Under the pieces are notes generated by a model. That model made no database searches. It saw only the letters and a list, made by a program, of their open reading frames with translations, and was not told the origin of the DNA. A program made the position numbers and the translations under genes. Of a stretch of DNA of 47,643 nucleotides, positions 24,874-32,787 are shown in pieces. This DNA comes from Parvibaculum sp036499025 (GTDB taxonomy: Bacteria; Pseudomonadota; Alphaproteobacteria; Parvibaculales; Parvibaculaceae), in the NCBI GenBank assembly GCA_036499025.1, contig DASYEM010000006.1:1-47643 (forward strand), written 5' to 3'. Every line of letters begins with the position of its first letter. Within the stretch, counting starts at the first letter, position 1.

Positions 24874-26628
24874 TTATGCGGCCCCTCGGCCTGCGTATTT
24901 TTTCATGTCTTCACGGAGTTCTGTTTTCAGAATCTTGCCGTTGGCATTACGCGGCAAAGGTTCGTGGCGCAGCTCAATGACAATCGGCACCTTGAAGCCC
25001 GCCAGCAACCTACGCACATGCGCCTGCAACTCGGCTTCGGTGACGCTTTTGCCGGGTGCCAGCTGGACAATGGCTCCAACCTCTTCGCCCAGCACCTTAT
25101 TTGGAATGCCGACAACGGCGGCGTCCATCACGGCGGGATGGGCGTAGAGAGCACCCTCGACCTCGACGCAGTAGATGTTCTCGCCGCCGCGGATCAGCAT
25201 GTCCTTGGCGCGATCGAGGATGAAGACGAAGCCTTCCTCGTCAATGCGCACGAGGTCGCCCGAATGGAGCCAGCCGTCGGTGATCGCCGCCGCGGTTGCC
25301 TCGGGCTTGTTCCAATAGCCCTTCACGACGTTCGGGCCCTTGATCCAGAGTTCGCCGACCTGTCCTGCGGGAAGCTCCTTGCCATGCTCATCAACGATCT
25401 TCATATCGACGACCGGCACGCAGGGGCCCGCGCTCTCGGGACGATTGACATAATCCTCGGCGCTGTTCTGCGTCGTGATCGAGGAGGTCTCGGTGAGGCC
25501 GTAACCGTTGCCGGGTTGCACTTTGGGAAACTGCTGCCTGATGCGCGCGACGAGATCGGGCGCGGAGGGCGCACCGCCATAGCCGATGGATTCGACACTG
25601 GACGTGTCGTGCTGTGCGAAGGCCGGACTTTCGAGAACCTGCCAGACCATTGCGGGCACGCCGCCGAAGCTGTTGATGCGCTCCTGCTCGATCAACTCCA
25701 GCGCGCGTTCAGGATTCCATTTGTGCATCATCACCAGCTTGGCGCCGCCCGCATAGATCGGCACCAGAATCGAGTGACAACCGGTGGCGTGAAAGAGCGG
25801 CACGGAGAGAAGCATCGATTTTTGCGGCGCGTCGGGATCGGGTGCGGGCGGCGTTTCGCCTCGGCGGAGCATGGCGCGCGCGCCGGCATAGCCCGTGCTG
25901 ATGAGATTGGTCATCATGTTGCGATGGGTGCCGAGCGCGCCTTTGGGTTTGCCCGTGGTGCCGGACGTATAAAAAATCGTCGCTTCGTCGTCGGGATGAA
26001 GGCCCGGATCGGGCAACGGCGCGTCGGAGAGTTTTGCATAGCCTTGCGGCTCGCTGACGAGGTCTTCAAAGGCGAAGGCATCGCCGAGCGGCTGATCGGC
26101 GGCGCGGGCGGCAACGACACCCGCGACCGTCAAAGCCGCGAGGTGCGGCTTCAAACGCTCAAGGCGCTCGCCGTCGACGACGACGACTTTCGAGCCGCTG
26201 TCGCTGATGCAATATTCGAGTTCAGGCCCCGTGCCCCAGGCGTTGATCGGCACGACGACGGCGCCGATGGCAGCCGCGCCCCAAAAGGCAACTGACCATT
26301 CAGGAAAATTACGCATGGCGATCGCGACACGGTCGCCCTTGCGGACACCGAACTTGTCGGCAAGCACGCGGCCGAAGGTGACGGCGGCGCGGTAATGATC
26401 GTCGAAGTTCAGCCGCTCGCCTTCGTAAACGATGAAATCCCGGTTGCCCCAGGTCCTGCCCGCTTCAAAAACCGCGCGCAGATGCGGCGGTGCGTTCTTG
26501 TAGACACGCTCCGGGATGCCCCGGATCGTTACATTTTCCATTTCGAAAGGCATGCCGGGTGCTGTGAGCGCGCGGTTCGCATCCGCAATGCTCATGACGG
26601 GCCACGGCTTTGCAGCGGTATCGGCCAT
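24874..26628 (-). CDS. Long-chain-type acyl-CoA ligase (AMP-binding)
   Basis: A 584-residue ANL ligase. The P-loop is FYTSGTTGKPKGALGTHRN (about 200-218), the A5 motif GYGLTETSS, then GWLHSGDLVRIDEEGF and DRAKDMLIRGGENIYCVEVE. The catalytic lysine lies in NANGKILKTEL near the C-terminus. GGAGG is about 5 bp before the ATG at 26628, which also fits the family N-terminus; a 32-codon upstream extension is rejected. It is the first gene of the operon with SDR and crotonase, so it probably supplies the CoA ester they transform. The chain-length or ring preference is unknown. Confidence 0.88.
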   Translation of the reverse strand: MADTAAKPWPVMSIADANRALTAPGMPFEMENVTIRGIPERVYKNAPPHLRAVFEAGRTWGNRDFIVYEGERLNFDDHYRAAVTFGRVLADKFGVRKGDRVAIAMRNFPEWSVAFWGAAAIGAVVVPINAWGTGPELEYCISDSGSKVVVVDGERLERLKPHLAALTVAGVVAARAADQPLGDAFAFEDLVSEPQGYAKLSDAPLPDPGLHPDDEATIFYTSGTTGKPKGALGTHRNMMTNLISTGYAGARAMLRRGETPPAPDPDAPQKSMLLSVPLFHATGCHSILVPIYAGGAKLVMMHKWNPERALELIEQERINSFGGVPAMVWQVLESPAFAQHDTSSVESIGYGGAPSAPDLVARIRQQFPKVQPGNGYGLTETSSITTQNSAEDYVNRPESAGPCVPVVDMKIVDEHGKELPAGQVGELWIKGPNVVKGYWNKPEATAAAITDGWLHSGDLVRIDEEGFVFILDRAKDMLIRGGENIYCVEVEGALYAHPAVMDAAVVGIPNKVLGEEVGAIVQLAPGKSVTEAELQAHVRRLLAGFKVPIVIELRHEPLPRNANGKILKTELREDMKKYAGRGAA

Positions 26629-26700
26629 CTTGTCCTCCCATGCGATTTGTGAATATCGCTTGAGGAAGGAATAGCCCTTTTGAAGAGGGATTTGAAGGCA

Positions 26701-26732
26701 GAAGGGCGGCGGCTTTGCAGCCACCGCCCTTC
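26701..26732 (-). terminator. Terminator hairpin after the GST gene
   Basis: GAAGGGCGG and CCGCCCTTC form a 9-bp stem, extended past one mismatch by GGCT/AGCC around TTGC. It lies 22 bp beyond the GST stop on the minus strand and separates the GST from the ligase operon. The T-content after the stem is modest. Confidence 0.6.
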
Positions 26733-26753
26733 CCCAACGTCAATGACTTGCGG

Positions 26754-27413
26754 TCAAAGCCCGAGCTTCGAGACCAGCTTGCTCTCTTCGGCGATGCAGG
26801 CGGCAAAGCTTGGCCGCGCGTGGATCGCTTTCACATAACGGGCGATATTCGGGTATGTCGCCGCGTCGGCGCTATAGCCGGTGTGGTTGAGGTTGGCGAA
26901 CTGGGTCGCCACCGCGATGTCGGCAATCGAAAACTTGCCGCCGACAAGAAATTCCTTCGAGCCGATTTCCTTGTCGAGATAGGCGAAATAACGCGGCAGC
27001 TTTTCATTGAGCGTCTGCTCCGCCTTGGCGCGGTCGCACTCCTTGCCCATCAGCTTGTTGACGACGATGGGGCGGAACATGCCCATGCCGACATTGCTCG
27101 CAAGTTCGCTATCGGCATATTCCTCGTACCAAAGCGCTTTGGCGTAATCGACATTGTCTTTGGGATAGAGCGCGGGTTCAGGGTGCTGGCGTTCAAGATA
27201 AGCGCAGATGATCGATGAATCCGGCAAGGTCACATTGGCGTCTTCGTCTTTCAGAACCGGTATGCGGCCCAGCGGCGACATTTCCTTGAACCAATCGGGC
27301 GGCGGAAAAATATTCACCTGCTCGAGCGTGTAGTCGAGGCCCTTCTCGGCAAGGAAGACACGCGTTTTGCGCACGAAAGGCGATAGCGCCGCGCCGTAGA
27401 CGATCAATCCCAA
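26754..27413 (-). CDS. Glutathione S-transferase family protein
   Basis: A 219-residue cytosolic GST. The N-terminal thioredoxin domain has ALSPFVRKTRVFL (about 8-20), with Ser10 as the probable active-site residue, then SPLGRIPVL (cis-Pro) and LPDSSIICAYL (glutathione-gamma-Glu contact). The C-terminal helical domain carries FSIADIAVATQ, the usual folding motif. The frame starts with TTG at 27413, with GGGGAG about 8 bp upstream; no ATG is nearby. The upstream region has a dyad at 27490-27510 and a small hairpin (27436-27452) in the leader. It is one of three GSTs in this window. Confidence 0.87.
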   Translation of the reverse strand: MGLIVYGAALSPFVRKTRVFLAEKGLDYTLEQVNIFPPPDWFKEMSPLGRIPVLKDEDANVTLPDSSIICAYLERQHPEPALYPKDNVDYAKALWYEEYADSELASNVGMGMFRPIVVNKLMGKECDRAKAEQTLNEKLPRYFAYLDKEIGSKEFLVGGKFSIADIAVATQFANLNHTGYSADAATYPNIARYVKAIHARPSFAACIAEESKLVSKLGL

Positions 27414-27489
27414 TTTAATTCTCCCCGTTTATTCTCGGGCGTCCATCGCCCGCTTGCGGCCTAACTATCTTCTTCGGCCCCATAATGCT

Positions 27490-27510
27490 ATTCATTAAAC
27501 GCTAACGAAT
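27490..27510. promoter_or_regulatory. Imperfect dyad upstream of the GST gene
   Basis: ATTCATTA-N5-TAACGAAT: the 8-bp arms pair at seven of eight positions in an AT-rich patch, 77 bp before the GST start and about 135 bp before the response regulator. It could be an operator for either gene. It shares the CATTAA half-site with the dyad at 191-209 beside the other GST. Confidence 0.3.
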
Positions 27511-27644
27511 GGAAGCATGACCTTCAAGACACGCTTCATCTATTTCCAGTATTCGCTCTATCAAGCAGGCGTTATCGGGAGTGATGCAGGCGTTGAACAA
27601 TGTTGCTACCGTCATAGAGATCAGCAACGACAAATGTTGGGCAC

Positions 27645-28016
27645 ATGGCAGTCATATTGGTGATAGAGGACGAACCGCTTGTGCGGGATACGATCCGGCT
27701 CAGCCTCGAGACAGGCGGCTATCAAGTCATCATCGCTTCCGATGGGCGCGAAGGCATCCTCATGCTTAACAATAATGAAGTCGATGTCGTCGTGACCGAT
27801 CTCATCATGCCCGAACAAGAGGGCTTGGAGACGATCCGCATCATCCGCCGCGATCACCCGAAAACAAAGGTCATCGCCATTTCGGGCGGCGGGCGGCATG
27901 TCGGCACCGATTATCTGAAAGCCGCCAGCCTACTTGGCGCCGACTTTGCTTTGCAGAAGCCTTTCTCGATGTCGCATCTGCGCCAATGCGTCGCCGAATG
28001 CCTCGCCCGCGAATAA
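27645..28016 (+). CDS. Single-domain response regulator
   Basis: A 123-residue receiver domain with no output domain. The acidic pair is Glu8-Asp9 (with Glu10), the phosphoacceptor Asp52 lies in VVTDLIMP, the switch Ser80 in AISGGG, and Lys105 in LQKPFS. Such CheY-like proteins act by protein contact or as phosphate sinks. The gene is tail-to-tail with the hybrid kinase, with one base between stops (28017). It could be a phosphorylation partner of that kinase, but the opposite orientation gives no co-transcription. The ribosome site is weak. Confidence 0.9.
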   Translation: MAVILVIEDEPLVRDTIRLSLETGGYQVIIASDGREGILMLNNNEVDVVVTDLIMPEQEGLETIRIIRRDHPKTKVIAISGGGRHVGTDYLKAASLLGADFALQKPFSMSHLRQCVAECLARE

Positions 28017-28017
28017 C

Positions 28018-30321
28018 TCAGCCTTCTTCCGCCGCCCCCAGCACCAGCCGCACCTTCGCCGCCAACTCGGACCGGCGATAGGGTTTGCTCAGCAGATGGA
28101 CGCCGCGATCGAGACGTCCATGATGGACGATGGCGTTTTCGGTATAGCCCGATGTGAAGAGCACTTTGAGCGCAGGCATCAGCTTGCGCGCTTCTTCCGC
28201 GAGCTGACGGCCGTTGAGCCCGCCCGGCATCACGACATCGGTGAAGAGAAGATCGATGGCCTCTCCACCGCGAATAACTTCAAGCGCCTCGGGGCCGTTA
28301 TCGACGGCGATCACGCGATAGCCGAGCGACTTCAACTGGCCATCGACATAGGACCGGACGAGATCATTGTCTTCTACGAGCAGGATCAGCTCATTGCCAC
28401 GCTGGTCGTCGGCGGCGCGACGGCGGTCGGGAGCTTCCGCCGCTTCGGCTTCGCCGCGCGGCAGATAGATCTTCACATTCGTGCCCTGCCCGGCTTCCGA
28501 ATAGATTTTGACGTGACCGCCGGATTGTTTGACGAAGCCATAGACCATGCTGAGGCCAAGGCCCGAACCCTTACCGACGGCTTTCGTCGTGAAGAACGGC
28601 TCAAAGGCGCGCGTCGCCACTTCGGGCGGCATGCCGGTGCCATTGTCGGACACGGAAAGCAAAACATATTGCCCGGCCGAAACCTCGACGTGCTGTTCGG
28701 CATAGGATTCGTCGATATGCGCATTCGCGGTTTCGATGGTGAGGCGGCCACCGCTCGGCATCGCGTCGCGCGCGTTCACCGACAGATTGAGGATCGCCGC
28801 TTCGAGCTGCGAGGGATCGACCATCGCGGTCCAGAGGCCCGCCCCGCGCACGACTTCGATTTCGATATCCTCATCGAGCATGCGGCGAATGAGGCCATCC
28901 ATGCGAGCGACGAGCTTGTTGACGTTGCAGGCCTGCGGCTCCAGCGGCTGACGCCGTGCGAAAGCCAGCAATCTGTTGGTGAGATCGGCGCCGCGCTCCG
29001 CCGCCGTGCGTGTCATTTCGGCAAGGAGGCGCGAGCGTTGATCGTCGTTCAGGCGGTCGGCCAGCGCCTCGGCATTGCCGAGAATGACGGTGAGCAGGTT
29101 GTTGAAATCATGTGCAACGCCGCCGGTGAGTTGGCCAATGGCTTCAAGGCGTTGCGACTGGCGCAGCCGCGCCTCCATTTCCTTCTGCTCGGTCAGATCG
29201 CGCATGAAGGCGAACATCAGGCTGTGGCGCGCATTCCACGAAACCGAAATCAACATGGGGATGAAGGTGCCGTCCCGGCGTAGAAATCGCGTTTCCGCAG
29301 GTTGCGGCGTTGCGCGTCCGGCCTTGATCTCGGCGGTGAGGACGGTTGCGTTCTCGATCCGATCCGGCGGCAGGAACTCCCCGAAGCGCCGGCCCAGCAT
29401 TTCTTCAGGCTCATAGCCCCAAACATCGCGGGCGCGCCTGCTGACGCTGACGAACTTGCTGTTTCCGTCCATGACGCAAACGACGTCGAGGGCTGAATCG
29501 ATGATGCTGCTATTGACGTCGAGCGCGGTTTCGAGCGCCGTTTGCTTCGTGCGCAACTCGTCTTCGGCGTGCTTGCGCTCGGTTATGTCCATGACGACGC
29601 CGAGCGCGCCCTCGAAAGAACCGTCCGCCCTGAAGACCGGGACCGTACTCGCCTGCGTCCAGATATGCGTGCCGTCCTTGCGGATCAGCTTGGCTTCGCG
29701 CGAGCCCGCTTTGCCTATCTCGCCCGCGTCGCGCGCGCGACGCGAAATTTCACGCTCTTCAGGCGACATGAAATCATAAAAAGAGCGGCCCATCGCGTCG
29801 GCGGGATCATAGCCGAGCATATTGGCCATATAGCCATTGATGTAGCGAACGCGCTCATCCGGCCCGATCATCCAGATGCCTTCGCGCGCGATCTCGACAA
29901 TGCGCCTGAAACGCGCATCGGCGGCGCCCGAGACTTCGAGAAGCTGCCTATTTTCAATGGCTATGGCGGCGGTGACGGCAAATTGCTGTGCGAGGCCGTC
30001 GGCGAACGCGTCGAGTGGGTGAGCCGGGTCGGCATATATATCGAGCGAGCCGAATTCCAGATCGCGACGATCGCGCAATGACAGATGCCGCGAGATGGCG
30101 GTCTCCGCATCGGGAGAAGCGCCTGCGGGCGCCACGCTCGTCACGTCATATTCGCCTGCGGGATCGGCCAGCGTCAGCACGACGAGGCGCGCGGCGAGCA
30201 ACGTTCGCGCTTCCTCGGCAGCGATCTCAAGCAGCTCGTCAAGCGAAGCGGCAGAATGCAGACGAGTGGACGCGACAATAAGCTGGTTCAGCCCTTCTTC
30301 GTTCAATCCGCAGTCCCCCAA
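28018..30321 (-). CDS. Hybrid sensor histidine kinase (GAF-like, PAS, PAS, HisKA, HATPase, receiver)
   Basis: A 767-residue soluble kinase without membrane segments. A GAF-like sensor covers about 10-130. PAS 1 (about 132-250) and PAS 2 (about 265-385) each end in a PAC motif (DITERK, DLTEQK). HisKA has the phospho-His404 in GGVAHDFNNLL. The ATPase domain shows N-box NLSVNARDAM (512-521), SDNGTGM and GSGLGLSMVYGF. A C-terminal receiver has Asp695 in LLFTDVVMPGG. The reading frame has no upstream ATG and an in-frame stop three codons before, so translation starts at a TTG (30321 or 30306). It probably senses a cytoplasmic or redox ligand. The terminal receiver and the neighbouring response regulator suggest a phosphorelay. 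Confidence 0.88.
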   Translation of the reverse strand: MGDCGLNEEGLNQLIVASTRLHSAASLDELLEIAAEEARTLLAARLVVLTLADPAGEYDVTSVAPAGASPDAETAISRHLSLRDRRDLEFGSLDIYADPAHPLDAFADGLAQQFAVTAAIAIENRQLLEVSGAADARFRRIVEIAREGIWMIGPDERVRYINGYMANMLGYDPADAMGRSFYDFMSPEEREISRRARDAGEIGKAGSREAKLIRKDGTHIWTQASTVPVFRADGSFEGALGVVMDITERKHAEDELRTKQTALETALDVNSSIIDSALDVVCVMDGNSKFVSVSRRARDVWGYEPEEMLGRRFGEFLPPDRIENATVLTAEIKAGRATPQPAETRFLRRDGTFIPMLISVSWNARHSLMFAFMRDLTEQKEMEARLRQSQRLEAIGQLTGGVAHDFNNLLTVILGNAEALADRLNDDQRSRLLAEMTRTAAERGADLTNRLLAFARRQPLEPQACNVNKLVARMDGLIRRMLDEDIEIEVVRGAGLWTAMVDPSQLEAAILNLSVNARDAMPSGGRLTIETANAHIDESYAEQHVEVSAGQYVLLSVSDNGTGMPPEVATRAFEPFFTTKAVGKGSGLGLSMVYGFVKQSGGHVKIYSEAGQGTNVKIYLPRGEAEAAEAPDRRRAADDQRGNELILLVEDNDLVRSYVDGQLKSLGYRVIAVDNGPEALEVIRGGEAIDLLFTDVVMPGGLNGRQLAEEARKLMPALKVLFTSGYTENAIVHHGRLDRGVHLLSKPYRRSELAAKVRLVLGAAEEG

Positions 30322-30414
30322 TCCAGCTCACTCGTCTCAGTCTAGTACGCGAGTTGCGTCCCGCCCAAGCCTTCGCTAACGCAGATTGAACCCGTCAGGG
30401 AGATTTGATGAAAA

Positions 30415-30491
30415 TGGTACAGCCACCCCGGTTCGAACGGGGGACCTCTAGATCCACAATCTAGCGCTCTAACCAGCTGAGCTATGGCTGC
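30415..30491 (-). tRNA. tRNA-His (GTG)
   Basis: A 77-nt cloverleaf with CCA encoded. The acceptor stem pairs G1.U72, C2-G71, A3-U70, G4-C69, C5-G68, C6-G67 and A7-U66. The anticodon loop TTGTGGA (within stem CTAGA/TCTAG) gives anticodon GTG. The T-arm is CCCCG-TTCGAAC-CGGGG. The base before G1 is T and the discriminator is A73, so the usual encoded G-1/C73 pair is absent, as known for the Rhizobiales/Rhodobacterales/Caulobacterales branch. TTTT follows the CCA on the minus strand. A weak TTGTCA element lies about 75 bp upstream. Confidence 0.97.
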
Positions 30492-30663
30492 ACCGAAGCG
30501 GAGGCGGCCTCAAGGCCTGCCCCGCTGAGGGCCGGAACTTAATTCGCGCCGCGCCCAATGACAAGTGTGACGGTGAAGATGCGTCGAATGAGGACGGCCT
30601 CCCCGATTTAGCCCGGAAACAGGCCGATCCCGACACCGATAAGGGGTTTTCGGCGCCCGGAGC

Positions 30664-30707
30664 CCGGGCGAGCCGATTGCCTCGCCCGGCGGGGAATGGC
30701 TTATAGT
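30664..30707 (+). promoter_or_regulatory. Hairpin plus candidate promoter before the epoxide-hydrolase-like gene
   Basis: CCGGGCGAG and CTCGCCCGG form a perfect 9-bp stem (30664-30689) with an 8-nt loop. Just after it, TATAGT at 30702-30707 is a good -10 element, 38 bp before the next ATG; a poor -35 (TTGCCT) lies in the loop and stem at 19-bp spacing. The remainder of 30492-30745 holds nothing else I can identify. Confidence 0.3.
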
Positions 30708-30745
30708 TCCCTCGATCGACGACCCAGAAAAGACGCGAGGAAGAG

Positions 30746-31678
30746 ATGGCCGACCAGACGATCCAGACCGCTTACATCGAGGCCAACGGTCTCGCCTTTG
30801 AAGTCGATATGTGTGGCGACGGCCAGAAATTCGCATTGCTGCTGCATGGGTTCCCCGAGAGCAAGCATTCCTGGCGCGCGCAATTGCCGCTGCTGGCGGA
30901 ACTCGGCTACACGGCCTGGGCGCCCAACCTGCGCGGCTATGGTGGAAGTTCCAGACCGAAAGGCGTCGCCAATTACCGGATGGATCATCTGCTTGCCGAT
31001 GTCGCCGGGCTCATCGACGCGGCGCGGACGCGCGGCATCACCGGCCCGACGACCCTAATCGCCCACGACTGGGGCGGGGCCATCGGCTGGAGCTTCGCGC
31101 TTTCAAGCGCGCGCCCGCTGGAACGCTTCATCGTGATGAACCTGCCGCATCCGGCCCTGTTCCTCAAAGGCATACGGACATGGGCACAGCTCAAGCGCTC
31201 CTGGTATGTCTTCTTTTTCCAGCTGCCGTGGCTGCCGGAAAAACTCTTCACGATGAACAATGCGCGCGTCGTGGCGGAAGCCTTTCGCGGGATGGCCGTC
31301 GATAAGGGACGTTTCCCGGATAGCGTGCTCGACGAATACCGCAAGAACGCACTCATTCCCGGCGCGATGACCGCGATGATCAATTATTATCGCGCTAATT
31401 TCCGCAACGGCGATGCGCAAGAATCATGGGCCAATCCGCCCATTCTGCAAACGCCGACGCTGATGATCTGGGGTGAGGAAGATGCCGCGCTCGGCAAGGA
31501 ACTCACCTATGGCACCGAGGCGCTGGTGACGGATTTCACGATCCGCTATCTGCCGCAGGTATCGCATTGGGTGCAACAGGAAGCGCCGGAAGCCGTCAAC
31601 GCGATGATGCGCGCCTGGATCGAGGGCAAGCCCGTGCCGGAGGCCAACCCGCGCGGCCAGGTGCTTATCGGCAACTAG
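30746..31678 (+). CDS. Epoxide-hydrolase-like alpha/beta hydrolase
   Basis: A 310-residue alpha/beta hydrolase of the soluble epoxide hydrolase / haloalkane dehalogenase group. The oxyanion motif HGFPES lies at 34-39. The nucleophile is an aspartate, Asp108 in AHDWGG, rather than serine. A cap-domain YYRAN supplies a likely ring-opening tyrosine. Asp in WGEEDAALG and His in VSHWVQQEAPE complete the triad. GAGGA precedes the ATG by 5-6 bp. It could open epoxides or remove halide; the HGFPES plus Tyr pattern favours epoxides. Its 3' end overlaps the convergent HlyD gene by 14 bp. Confidence 0.87.
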   Translation: MADQTIQTAYIEANGLAFEVDMCGDGQKFALLLHGFPESKHSWRAQLPLLAELGYTAWAPNLRGYGGSSRPKGVANYRMDHLLADVAGLIDAARTRGITGPTTLIAHDWGGAIGWSFALSSARPLERFIVMNLPHPALFLKGIRTWAQLKRSWYVFFFQLPWLPEKLFTMNNARVVAEAFRGMAVDKGRFPDSVLDEYRKNALIPGAMTAMINYYRANFRNGDAQESWANPPILQTPTLMIWGEEDAALGKELTYGTEALVTDFTIRYLPQVSHWVQQEAPEAVNAMMRAWIEGKPVPEANPRGQVLIGN

Positions 31679-32576
31679 TCTCGAGCGGCACGCTGTCGCG
31701 CGATTTGCTTTTGGCGCCGGGCGCGAGCGTCACGGTGGCGGTTTGCCCTGCCGCGAGGCGCACACCGCAAGGTATGCCGTCGATGGCGATGCGGACCGGG
31801 ATGCGCTGCGCGAGGCGCACCCAGCTGAATGTCGGATTGACGTTGGCAAGCATGTTGGCGCTGCTCGCCAGCTCATGATCGACAATGCCGCGTGCGACGC
31901 CTTCGACGTGTCCTTGAAGCGGCGTGCCGACGCCCATCAGATGAATGGAGACGCGAGCTCCATCTTCGATGCGCGGCAGTTTGGTCTCTTCGAAATAACC
32001 GTTGATGTGAAAGCTGTCCGCATCGACGATAGCGACGAGCGGCGTTCCCGCATGACCGAAGTCGCCCTTGCGCAATTGCAGATTTGTGACATGACCATTG
32101 ACCGGCGCACGCACAGTGGTGCGTTCGAGGTCGAGTTTGGCGACATCGAGAGCGGCTCGCGCCTCGCGATAGCTCGCCGCCGCCGCAGCCGCACCCGCCT
32201 CAGCCTGCTCGCGCACGGAATCGCTGACCGCTGAGCTTCGCAACTCCATCTTTCGCTTCGCATCGCGCTCCAGTTGCGCCATCTGGATTTGGCGGCTTTC
32301 AGCGGTGGCGCTGGCCTGCGCCAAAGCCAGTTGGTAGCGCGCCTGATCGATGACGAAAAGAATATCGCCCGCATGGACAAGCTGGTTGTCGGTGACGGAA
32401 ACGGCGGTGACGATGCCCGAAACATCCGGCGCGATCTGGACGACGTCGGCGCTAACGCGCGCGTCCCGCGTCCAGGGCTCGCTCATATAATAGGTCCAGA
32501 GGTGGTAGCCGGCAAAGATCGCAAAGAGCAGGGCGACCAGGGTGATGGCGACGCGAATGGGCAGCGGGGCCTGCAT
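31665..32576 (-). CDS. HlyD-family membrane fusion protein (AaeA/EmrA-like)
   Basis: A 303-residue periplasmic adaptor anchored by one N-terminal helix (about 8-28). The first biotinyl-lipoyl half-motif is APDVSGIVTAVSVTDNQLV (about 49-67), followed by an alpha-helical hairpin (about 80-160), the second half TVRAPVNGHVTNLQLRKGDF, and a beta domain. It links an inner-membrane pump to the envelope. The ATG at 32576 is 1 bp beyond the DUF1656 stop. It is the last gene of marR-FUSC-DUF1656-HlyD, matching the aaeA/aaeX/aaeB-style aromatic acid efflux arrangement. Confidence 0.87.
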   Translation of the reverse strand: MQAPLPIRVAITLVALLFAIFAGYHLWTYYMSEPWTRDARVSADVVQIAPDVSGIVTAVSVTDNQLVHAGDILFVIDQARYQLALAQASATAESRQIQMAQLERDAKRKMELRSSAVSDSVREQAEAGAAAAAASYREARAALDVAKLDLERTTVRAPVNGHVTNLQLRKGDFGHAGTPLVAIVDADSFHINGYFEETKLPRIEDGARVSIHLMGVGTPLQGHVEGVARGIVDHELASSANMLANVNPTFSWVRLAQRIPVRIAIDGIPCGVRLAAGQTATVTLAPGAKSKSRDSVPLETSCR

Positions 32577-32577
32577 T

Positions 32578-32787
32578 TCAAATCTCCGGGAAGGTCGCAC
32601 GCGCCGTGACGGCCGCGAACAACAAAATAAACAGGGCAATATCGAAAAGCGCCGGGTGCCATACCCAACGGTAGAGATCGGCCCGCGAAAGCCCTGCGCG
32701 CAGGGGAAACCAGAGGATGAGCGCGACGACGGCGCTGGCAACCAGCGGCGCAAAGAAGAGCCCGCCGGCATCGAGTTCGCGGATCAT
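32578..32787 (-). CDS. DUF1656 small membrane protein (AaeX-like)
   Basis: A 69-residue inner-membrane protein with two hydrophobic segments (about 9-29 and 45-63). The start REL-D-GGLFFAPL and the later SRADLYRWVWHPALFD match the DUF1656/AaeX family, which is regularly encoded between FUSC pumps and HlyD adaptors. Its ATG overlaps the FUSC stop as ATGA, and its stop is 1 bp before the adaptor start, so translation is coupled through the operon. Its exact role is not known; it probably assists pump assembly. Confidence 0.85.
   Translation of the reverse strand: MIRELDAGGLFFAPLVASAVVALILWFPLRAGLSRADLYRWVWHPALFDIALFILLFAAVTARATFPEI

Noticed and set aside
27517..27663. A 48-codon open frame starting MTFKTRFIYFQY upstream of the response regulator.
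   Set aside because: It overlaps the regulator start, has no clear ribosome site and no recognisable features; it might be a leader peptide, but nothing supports that.
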